From positions 1-7,557 of the forward strand of contig JABFVP010000263.1 of NCBI GenBank assembly GCA_013362725.1: a stretch of 7,557 bases of DNA. The letters run 5' to 3'. Shown here in pieces: positions 1 through 6,700 of the stretch. Within the stretch, counting starts at the first letter, position 1. Every line of letters starts with the position of its first letter. The position numbers and the translations under genes were made by a program. A model generated the notes under the pieces. That model was not told the origin of the DNA. It did no database searches and saw only the letters and a program-made list of their open reading frames with translations. This stretch comes from Cupriavidus sp. (GTDB lineage: Bacteria > Pseudomonadota > Gammaproteobacteria > Burkholderiales > Burkholderiaceae).

Positions 1-600
1 CAGCAGCGGCGTGCGGTGGCGCCGCACCAGGGTCTTGCGCTCCTCGGCGCTGGCGTGGTCGGCGAGCGCGTCATAGGTCATCACGCGGTAGGTCAGCCAG
101 CCCCACAGCACCGGCGGAATCAGCGCAAAGAACGGCGGGATCAGCCACAGCGGCAGCGTCACCAGCACCAGCGACAGGAACACCACGGTGCTGCCGAGCG
201 AATGGAACACGCTGCCCAGCACGCTGCCGCCGTGGGCCTTGGCCAGGTCCGGGTAGCTGCGCTCGAGGTGGCGCACCACCGCCGGTACCGAGAACACGCC
301 GATAAACATCAGCATCGACGCGATCACCAGCGGGATCGCCAGCGCCGCCACGAACAGCGGCGCCACCACCGAGCGCAACGACTGCAGCCCGAACCAGTCG
401 AGCGCGCTGTAGATCCAGCTGGTCAGCACCGAGGTTTCCAGGAAGCTGCGCGTGGCGCCCATGATGGGGTCCCAGCCCCACCAGAGCAGCCCGCCCCACA
501 GCAGCGTGGCCAGGACGAAAGGCAGCACGGTCAGCATCAGCATGCGCGGATGCAGCTGGCTGACCAGCGCGCGGCCAAACGAGCGGAAGATATCGTTCAT
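1..600 (-). CDS. EI24 domain (CysZ-like) integral membrane protein, 3' end beyond the left edge
   Basis: The frame is open from the ATG at 600 to the first base of the window, giving 200 residues with no stop, so the C-terminus is missing. The protein begins MNDIFRSFGRALVSQLHPRM and shows hydrophobic segments at about residues 20-43, 78-108 and 137-175, separated by a polar loop with HLERSYPDLAKAHGG (111-125). The basic stretch RRHRTP follows near residue 193. This layout and the opening motif fit the EI24 family (Pfam EI24, which includes the sulfate transporter CysZ), usually about 250-300 residues in betaproteobacteria. Sulfate transport is known for CysZ itself, but I cannot assign a substrate here, so no symbol is given. 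The ATG has no clear Shine-Dalgarno sequence. A stop in the same frame (TAG) lies about 80 bp upstream, so a somewhat longer protein from a TTG is possible but less likely. It is separated from the upstream desaturase gene by 149 bp and may have its own promoter. Confidence 0.85.
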   Translation of the reverse strand, partial: MNDIFRSFGRALVSQLHPRMLMLTVLPFVLATLLWGGLLWWGWDPIMGATRSFLETSVLTSWIYSALDWFGLQSLRSVVAPLFVAALAIPLVIASMLMFIGVFSVPAVVRHLERSYPDLAKAHGGSVLGSVFHSLGSTVVFLSLVLVTLPLWLIPPFFALIPPVLWGWLTYRVMTYDALADHASAEERKTLVRRHRTPLL

Positions 601-749
601 GCAGTCGAAGGCAAAACAGGAAAGTCGCGGGGAACCGGCCGGGTCAGCGGGGTGACGTGCCGGCGGCAACCCGGAACACTAGCATACGCCGCTTGCCGCC
701 ATGGCGCGGCGGCGTCCACCGCGGGTGGGGAATGGCCTCGAACGCGCCA
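601..749. other. Intergenic gap between desaturase and EI24 genes, with a weak hairpin
   Basis: These 149 bp carry no convincing small gene. The stretch 686-715 contains a GC-rich inverted repeat: ACGCCGC at 686-692 pairs with GCGGCGT at 709-715, and an inner GCC/GGC can pair at 695-697 and 703-705. It lies about 35 bp after the desaturase stop on the minus strand. No T-run follows it, so it is at best an imperfect terminator. On the minus strand, TATGCT (681-686) resembles a -10 box, but I see no matching -35 at normal spacing. The gap therefore suggests, without proving, that the EI24 gene is transcribed separately. Confidence 0.4.
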
Positions 750-1724
750 TCAGCGCAGCCGCAGCAGCCGCTTGATGCCGTACCACTGGTGGGCCAGGAA
801 GCCCGTGCCGTAGTCGTGGCCCTTGCCCACCGGCGGCGGCAGCTGGTCGCGAATGCCGGTGGGGTGGTAGGTCTCGGTGAAGACCGCGGTGCCGAACAGC
901 ATGTCCCACCAGGGAAAGATCACGCCGTAGTTGCAGCCGCCCAGCCTCGACGGCGCGCCTTCGGCTTCGTGGCCGATGCCGACGGCGTGGTGGGTGCGGT
1001 GGAAGCGCGGCGAGATCAGCAGCCGCTCGCCGATGGTGCCGAAGTGCAGCCGCAGGTTGGCATGCTGCAGGCTCTGCAGCAGCTGCGACAGCGCAACCAG
1101 CAGTACATACTGCGACGGCTCCACGCCCACGCCCAGTGCCACCAGCGCAAACACCAGGTCGCGCAACATGTCGTCGAGCAGGTGGTTGCGGTTGTCGCTC
1201 CACAGCGTCATCTGGCGCTGGCTATGGTGCACCGCATGCAGCTGCCACCACCAGCGGAACGAGTGCGACAGCCGGTGGTACCAGTAATCGAGCAGATCGA
1301 ACAGCAGCAGGTAGACAAAGAAGCTGACCAGCGGCACAGAGGTCACGCCCGGCCACCAGTCTTCCACATTGATGCGGTGCCAGCCCATCAGCCGCAGGTG
1401 GCCTTCGAGCGCGTCGGTCAGCGGCGCCAGCAGGAAGAACATCGCCAGCCGGAACAGCCCGAGGCGGTGGATCACGGTGTAGAGGATGTCGGTGCGGATC
1501 GCGGCCCGGTCGGCCACGGCCTCGACCGGGCGCCACTTTTCCAGCGGCCCCAGGATAAGCGCCATCACCGCGATCTGCACCAGCCCCACCAGCAGCCATT
1601 CGGTACCGGTGAAGGCTTCCTCGGCATAGCGGCCGAAGCCCAGGTCATAGACCACGGGCAGCACCACGTCCTGGAACAGCGTGCCTTCGATCTGGCCGAT
1701 CCAGCCGTTAAGCGTGTCCCACAT
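750..1724 (-). CDS. Sterol desaturase / fatty acid hydroxylase family membrane protein
   Basis: The product has 324 residues and begins MWDTLNGWIG. It has the histidine clusters of the fatty acid hydroxylase superfamily: HRLSH (150-154, HX3H), HAVHH (163-167, HX2HH) and HRTHH (242-246, HX2HH). H221, H227 and the NYGVIFPWWDMLFGT block (265-279) also match the family pattern. These histidines hold a di-iron centre that uses O2 to hydroxylate or desaturate a lipid C-H bond. Hydrophobic stretches at about 43-60, 87-103, 127-147 and 188-215 indicate an inner membrane protein with the metal site facing the cytoplasm, as in the family. The start at 1724 is supported by an AGGAGG ribosome binding site (1735-1740) and by overlap with the preceding stop. 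The frame is open 45 codons further upstream, but that part lies inside the deacetylase gene. The substrate is unknown: bacterial relatives act on carotenoids, sterol-like lipids, ether lipids or fatty acids. Confidence 0.93.
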   Translation of the reverse strand: MWDTLNGWIGQIEGTLFQDVVLPVVYDLGFGRYAEEAFTGTEWLLVGLVQIAVMALILGPLEKWRPVEAVADRAAIRTDILYTVIHRLGLFRLAMFFLLAPLTDALEGHLRLMGWHRINVEDWWPGVTSVPLVSFFVYLLLFDLLDYWYHRLSHSFRWWWQLHAVHHSQRQMTLWSDNRNHLLDDMLRDLVFALVALGVGVEPSQYVLLVALSQLLQSLQHANLRLHFGTIGERLLISPRFHRTHHAVGIGHEAEGAPSRLGGCNYGVIFPWWDMLFGTAVFTETYHPTGIRDQLPPPVGKGHDYGTGFLAHQWYGIKRLLRLR

Positions 1725-1740
1725 CAGCGTGCGCCCTCCT
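1724..1740 (-). promoter_or_regulatory. TGATG stop/start overlap with AGGAGG ribosome binding site
   Basis: Read on the minus strand, the deacetylase stop TGA (1726-1724) shares its last base with the ATG of the desaturase (1724-1722). A consensus AGGAGG lies at 1740-1735, 10 bases before the ATG and inside the deacetylase coding sequence. This is the classic arrangement for translational coupling and fixes the start of the desaturase. Confidence 0.85.
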
Positions 1741-2572
1741 GTGCTCCGATGGGCCGCGCGATCCAGTCGCGATAGGCCGGGTGATCGCGCAGCGTCGCAA
1801 AGCAGAAACCCTTGCGCTCCAGCCCCGCGAGCAGCGGCTCGAGCACCGCCGGCGCCCACGGGTCCTGCCGTGACCAGATGCCCAGGTGCGCCATGGCGAT
1901 ATCGCCGTCGCGCAGGCCGGCCAGCGCGCGCTGCAGCAGCACGGCGTTGGGATAGCGCTGCGAAGGCAGCTCATCGCCCAGGAAGCCGGCCGGCGCCCAG
2001 CCGACATGGCGGTAGCCGCATTGCTCGGCCCACTGCAGCGTCTGCGGCGCGGTGCGGCCGCCCGGGGCCCGCCACAGCGGCATCATGTCGGCACCGGTCA
2101 TGGCGCGCAGCGCCTCGGCACTGCGCCGCAATTCTTTGCAGAAGCCGGCCTGGTCCATGGCCACGTCCTGGCCCGCGCGCGCGCCGAACTGCGGCCGCAT
2201 GGTGACCTGGCCGGCGCGCACGCCGCGCAGGTAGACATGGTCGAAGGTGTGCGTGCCGAAGGCGTGGCCGTCGGCCACCAGCGACTTCCAGTAAGGGGCC
2301 CAGGACGGGTCCAGCGAACTGTCGTTGCGCACCGTCGGCTCGTTGGCCAGGAAGAAGGTGGCGCGGATATGGTGGCGGCGCAGGGTATCGGCGATCAGCT
2401 GCGCCTGGCTCATGCTGCCGGTGTCGAAGGTCAGGTAGAGGGTACCGGCCGGGCAGACCTTGGCCGCCGGCGCGGCGGCGGCGTGCTGCGCGTGCGGCAT
2501 GCCGCACGCCAGCACCATTGCGGCCAGCCACTTGCTCATCGTTGCGAGGCGCAAGGCCCGGATCGGTGCCAT
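1724..2572 (-). CDS. Exported CE4/NodB-fold polysaccharide deacetylase, variant metal site
   Basis: The product has 282 residues. The N-terminus is a signal sequence: basic residues R5, R8 and K14, a hydrophobic core at about 15-25, then AQHAAAAPAA. Cleavage near residue 31-35 is likely, although VLAC (20-23) leaves a lipoprotein possible. NodB-type motifs appear in order: LTFDTG (47-52), HTFDH (108-112, HX3H metal ligands), WRAPGG (167-172), GW (191-192) and AHLG (228-231, catalytic histidine region). The family removes N- or O-acetyl groups from cell-wall or extracellular polysaccharides using a divalent metal. Motif 1 normally reads (T/S)FDD; here the second Asp, a metal ligand, is T51. 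The gap between motifs 2 and 3 also seems some 15 residues longer than usual. Activity and substrate are therefore uncertain. The ATG at 2572 was chosen because AGGG (2581-2584) sits 8 bases upstream; the ATG at 2539 has no such site. The gene starts 26 bp after the propeller gene and overlaps the desaturase start. Confidence 0.92.
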   Translation of the reverse strand: MAPIRALRLATMSKWLAAMVLACGMPHAQHAAAAPAAKVCPAGTLYLTFDTGSMSQAQLIADTLRRHHIRATFFLANEPTVRNDSSLDPSWAPYWKSLVADGHAFGTHTFDHVYLRGVRAGQVTMRPQFGARAGQDVAMDQAGFCKELRRSAEALRAMTGADMMPLWRAPGGRTAPQTLQWAEQCGYRHVGWAPAGFLGDELPSQRYPNAVLLQRALAGLRDGDIAMAHLGIWSRQDPWAPAVLEPLLAGLERKGFCFATLRDHPAYRDWIARPIGAQEGAR

Positions 2573-2598
2573 CGTCCCTGCCCTGCCCGGCGTGCGCG

Positions 2599-3585
2599 TC
2601 AGTACAGCGGCGCGCGCGTGCGGAAATAGATGCCGTGCGGCGAGCGCCCGACCCGCACGGTCTTGACCAGCTTGCGGCTGGCCACGTCGACCAGCCCGAC
2701 CGAGCGCGCCCAGCGGAAAGTCACCCACAGGGTCTTGCCGTCGGCGGTCAGCTCCATGTCGTCCGGACCCGGCGGCAGCCCGGTGATGTCGCCGACCTTG
2801 GTCAGCGTCTGCTGGTCGATGATGCTGATGCTGCCGGTGACGCGGTTGCTGAGGAACAGGTGGCGGCGGTCGCCGACGGCGCGGAAGTTGTGCGCGCCCT
2901 TGCCGGTCTGGATCTGCTTGACCACGGTGCGGGTACGCCAGTCGATCACGGCCACGTAGTCGGCCCCGGTCATCCCCACCAGCAGGTATTTCTGGTCGGG
3001 CGTGACCCAGATCCCCGCCGGCGCCGAACCGGTTTCCATGCGCCACATCACGTTCTGCGTGACCAGATCGATGGCGGCCACTTCGTTGGAGTCCTGCAGC
3101 GTGATGAAGGCGATCCGGCTGTCGGCGGTGAACGCGATATGGCTGGGGGTCTTGGCCAGCGGATACTGCTTGGCCAGCTTCAGCGCCTTGCCGTCCCAGC
3201 GGTACACGTCGACGCGGTCGAGCCGGTTGCCGGTCGCGACAAACCACTTCTGGTCCGGCGAGAAGCCGATCTGGTACGGGTCGTCGACATTGGGCACGCG
3301 CTGCTGGACCTTGCCGCTGACCGGATCCAGGAACACCAGGTCGTTGCCGACCGCATTGGCGACGATCAGCGATTTCTCGTCCGGCGTGGCGATCAGGTGG
3401 TGAGGCTCCTTGCCGACCGGGAAGGTCTCGAGCACCTTCTGCGTGTCCTTGTCGATCAGCGTGACGGTGGCATCACCCGAATTGAGGATCACCACCACCT
3501 CCGCCCGAGCCGGTACCGCCATCAGGCCAAGCGCGAACGCGCCCACCGTGATCCCACCAGCCACCCACCGCCGCAATGCGAACAT
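2599..3585 (-). CDS. Secreted YVTN/YncE-family seven-bladed beta-propeller protein
   Basis: The product has 328 residues. Residues 1-28 form a clear Sec signal peptide: RR at 5-6, a hydrophobic core at 8-24, and cleavage after PARA, leaving EVVVILNSG. The mature protein is a chain of repeats of about 42 residues with the pattern P-h-x-I-x-h-T/S-P-D-x-K-x-L-h-V. Copies begin near residues 61, 103, 147, 189, 231, 274 and 316, the last followed directly by the C-terminus. Each is followed by a V-x-V-I-D type strand, for example VAVID at 211-215 and ISIID at 253-257. Seven copies fit a closed seven-bladed propeller in which the N-terminal strand completes the last blade. I see no CXXCH haem motif and no catalytic domain, so it is more likely a binding or scaffold protein of the periplasm than an enzyme. 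The start at 3585 gives the signal peptide; an open extension of 39 codons upstream would bury it. It is probably the first gene of a three-gene operon. Confidence 0.92.
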   Translation of the reverse strand: MFALRRWVAGGITVGAFALGLMAVPARAEVVVILNSGDATVTLIDKDTQKVLETFPVGKEPHHLIATPDEKSLIVANAVGNDLVFLDPVSGKVQQRVPNVDDPYQIGFSPDQKWFVATGNRLDRVDVYRWDGKALKLAKQYPLAKTPSHIAFTADSRIAFITLQDSNEVAAIDLVTQNVMWRMETGSAPAGIWVTPDQKYLLVGMTGADYVAVIDWRTRTVVKQIQTGKGAHNFRAVGDRRHLFLSNRVTGSISIIDQQTLTKVGDITGLPPGPDDMELTADGKTLWVTFRWARSVGLVDVASRKLVKTVRVGRSPHGIYFRTRAPLY

Positions 3586-3686
3586 AAGACCCGCTACCAG
3601 AAGAACTGAATCGGCGATTCTAACGTTTGGCCGGCTAATTCCGCTGACGTCGCGGCTGGCCGCAGACAAGAATTTGGCAGATTGTT
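3586..3686 (-). promoter_or_regulatory. Probable promoter region of the propeller-deacetylase-desaturase operon
   Basis: Read on the minus strand, TAGAAT (3622-3617) matches five of six bases of the sigma-70 -10 consensus. It would place transcription start near 3610, some 25 bases before the ATG at 3585. No good -35 is found 16-18 bases further upstream, so the promoter may be weak or activator-dependent. An imperfect dyad lies upstream at 3649-3667: GTC-GCGGC, a two-base centre, GCCGC-A-GAC. It could be an operator, but GC-rich dyads are common by chance in this genome. The region is also less GC-rich than its surroundings, as expected for a promoter. It contains no gene. Confidence 0.45.
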
Positions 3687-3720
3687 GCGCCGGCACGACC
3701 ATTTACCGCCAGGCCGGCGC
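3687..3720 (-). terminator. Inverted repeat after hrpA, possible terminator hairpin
   Basis: A perfect 8-bp inverted repeat, GCGCCGGC (3687-3694) and GCCGGCGC (3713-3720), encloses an 18-base loop and begins 7 bases after the hrpA stop codon. Its position suits transcription termination or mRNA 3'-end protection. On the minus strand it is followed by AACAATCT rather than a run of T, so it is not a canonical intrinsic terminator. Rho-dependent termination near this structure is an alternative. Confidence 0.45.
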
Positions 3721-3727
3721 GCGACCC

Positions 3728-6700
3728 TCAGCGCTGCATCGATTCCCACACCTTTTGCAGCCGCTTGACCGACATCGGCACCGGCGTGCGCAGTTCCTGG
3801 GCGAACAGCGCGATGCGCAGTTCTTCCAGCATCCAGCGGAATTCCTCGAGCCGCGCATCCTCGCCGCCGCGGCCCTGGGTGCGCAGCTGCTTTTCGGCAC
3901 GCTGCCATTGCTGCGCCAGCGGCGCCATCTCTTGCATGCGCTGGCTGTCGCGGGCCGGATCGCCCTTGAGCTTGTCGACGCGCATGGCGATGCCCTTCAG
4001 GTAGCGCGGGAAATGCACCAGCTGCGTGTACGGCGTTTCGTCGATAAATCGCTTGCCCATCAGCCGGCCCAGCTGGGCCTCCATGTCCGCATACGCGCCT
4101 GGGAACGGCTTGGCCTGCAGCAGCTTGCGCGGCAGCCCGGCGTATTCGGCAAGGATCGCGGCCGCCAGCCGGGCGATTTCCTGCGCCAGCAGCGACAGCC
4201 GGGTACGGCCTTCGTCCTTGCGGGCGTTGAACTCCGCGTCGTTGCGCGGCAGCGGCGCCTGCATGCAGGCCCGCTCCAGCGCCAGCATCACGATCTGCTC
4301 GCGCAGCATTTCCTGCGTGCCCAGCGTCATGTACTGCATCGCCATCTGCTGCAGCCCCGGGATGTTCTTCTCGATGAACTTGACCTGCTCGCGCAGCTGC
4401 AGCGCGAACAGCCGGCGCAAACCCAGGTGGTGGATGCGGGCCGCTTCCTGCGGGTCGTCGAAGACTTCGACATCGCAATGCGTGCCGCGGTCGAGCAGCG
4501 CCGGATAGCCGAACAGCGTCTGGCTGCCCTTGCGGATCTCGAGCAACTCCGGCAGCTCGCCGAAGCTCCAGCCGGTCAGGCCCTCGTACTTGCCGGGTTC
4601 GGCCGCGGCCAGCGCCGGCGCCTGTTCCGGTGCGTGGGTGGCGGCATGGGCCGCGGCCTGCGCGGCCACGCGCTGGAACGACTGCTGCGCCTGCCCGCCC
4701 AGCTCGGCGCGCAACTGGGCCAGGTTGCGGCCCATGTCGAGCTGGCGCCCGTGCTCGTCGATCACCTTGAAATTCATCGCGTGGTGCGCGGGCAGCGTTT
4801 CCAGCTTGAAGTCCGCGCGCCGGACCATGGTGCCGGTCTGCTCGCGGATGTCGGCGATCAGCACGTCCAGCAGCTCGCCCTCGCCAAACGGCTGGCGCGC
4901 GACGAATCCCGCCGCATAGTCCGGCAGCGGCACGCAGTGGCGGCGCAACTTCTGCGGCAGCGACTTGAGCAGCAGGTGCACCTTCTCCTTGATCATGCCC
5001 GGCACCAGCCAGTCGGCGCGCTCGGGGCGCACCTGGTTGAGCGCGTACAGCGGCACGGTCAGGGTCACGCCGTCGCGGTGGCTGCCGGGCTCGAAATGGT
5101 AGGTCAGGCCCATGTCGACGCCGGCGACGGTCATGGTCTTGGGAAACAGGTCGGTGGTGATGCCGGCCGCCTCATGCCGCATCAGCTCGTCGCGGTTCAG
5201 GTACAGCAGCTTGCGGTCTTGCGCGCTCTCGGCCTGGTACCACTGCTCGAACGCCGCCTGCTGGCAGATGTCGGCGGGGATCGCGCGGTCGTAGAAGGCG
5301 TAGATCAGCTCGTCGTCGACCAGCACGTCCTGGCGCCGCGACTTGTGCTCAAGGTTCTCGATCTCGCGCACCAGGCGCTGGTTGTGCGCGTAGAACGGCA
5401 GGCGCGTGTCGAACTCGCCCTCGACCAGCGCGCGGCGGATAAACAGCTCGCGCGCCTCGCGCGGGTTCATCGGGCCGTAGTGCACGCGGCGGTGCTGGTA
5501 CACCACCAGCCCGTACAGCGTGGCGCGCTCCAGCGCCAGTACCTGGCCGGCCTTCTTCTCCCAGTGCGGATCGCTCCAGCTGACCTTGAGCAGGTGGCGC
5601 CCCACCTGCTCCAGCCATTCGGGCTCGATGCGCGCCAGCGTGCGCGCGAACAGCCGGCTGGTCTCGACCAGCTCGGCCGCGACCACCCAGCGCCCGACCT
5701 TGCGCGCGATCAGCGAGCCCGGCCACAGGTGGAACTTGATGCCGCGCGCGCCCAGGTATTCGCGGCCCTTGCCGTCGCCGTCCTCGATGCGGCAGCCGAC
5801 GTTGCCCAGCAGGCCGGTCAAGAGCGCCTTGTGCACCTGCTCGTAGGTCGGCTCACTGTCGTTCAGGCGCCAGCCCTGCTCGGTCACCGTGGTCAGCAGC
5901 TGCGAATGCACGTCGCGCCACTCGCGCAGCCGCAGGTGCGACAGGAAATGCGCGCGGCACTGGTCCTGCAGCTGGCGGTTGGACTTCTTGTGCGCGACCG
6001 CGTCCTCGAACCACATCCACAGCCGCACCCAGCCGAGGAACTCGGACTTCTCGTCCATGAACTTGCGGTGGGCCTGGTCGGCGGCTTCCTGCGCTTCCTG
6101 CGGACGTTCGCGCGGGTCCTGCACCGACAGCGCGCTGGCGATGATCAGCACCTCGCGCAGGCACTGGTGCTCGCGCGCGGCCAGGATCATGCGCGCCACG
6201 CGCGGGTCGAGCGGCAGCTTGGCCAGCTGGCGGCCGGTGCCGGTCAGCTGGTTGGCGTCGTCGACCGCGCCCAGCTCCTGCAGCAGCTGGTAGCCGTCGG
6301 CGACCGCGCGGCCCAGCGGCGGCTCGATGAACGGAAACGACTCGATATCGGTCAGCCGCAGCGCCTTCATGCGCAGGATCACCGCGGCCAGCGACGAGCG
6401 CAGGATCTCGGGATCGGTAAAGCGCGGCCGGCCGGTGAAGTCTGACTCTTCGTACAGCCGGATGCAAACCCCGTTGGCGACCCGGCCGCAGCGGCCGGCG
6501 CGCTGATTGGCGGCGGCCTGCGAGATCGCCTCGACCTGCAGCTGCTCGACCTTGTTGCGGTACGAATAGCGCTTGACCCGCGCCAGCCCGGTATCGACCA
6601 CGTAGCGAATGCCCGGCACCGTCAGCGAGGTTTCGGCGACGTTGGTCGCCAGCACGATGCGGCGCGCATTCGACGGCCTGAACACCCGCTCCTGCTCCTG

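Noticed and set aside
16..813. Plus-strand open frame of 265 codons
   Set aside because: It lies opposite the EI24-domain gene, is rich in His, Gln and Arg, and spans the intergenic gap. It is a GC-bias artefact.
657..1775. Plus-strand open frame of 372 codons
   Set aside because: It is antisense to the desaturase, which has clear histidine clusters; the plus-strand product is Gln/His/Arg-rich without a domain.
1725..1859. Longer desaturase start at 1859
   Set aside because: The 45 added residues overlap the deacetylase gene and look non-coding, while the ATG at 1724 has a consensus ribosome binding site.
2573..3247. Upstream extension of the deacetylase frame to 507 codons
   Set aside because: The extension lies inside the propeller gene in another frame, has no domain, and would bury the signal peptide that starts at 2572.
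1886..3609. Plus-strand open frames of 247 and 363 codons (1886-2629 and 2518-3609)
   Set aside because: Both are antisense to the deacetylase and propeller genes, whose motifs and repeats are unmistakable; the plus-strand products show no domain.
3410..6445. Open frame of 1011 codons on the plus strand, opposite hrpA
   Set aside because: It is antisense to a gene with every helicase motif intact. Its product is low in variety (rich in Gln, His, Arg, Ala and Leu) with no recognisable domain, as expected from the complement of GC-rich codons.
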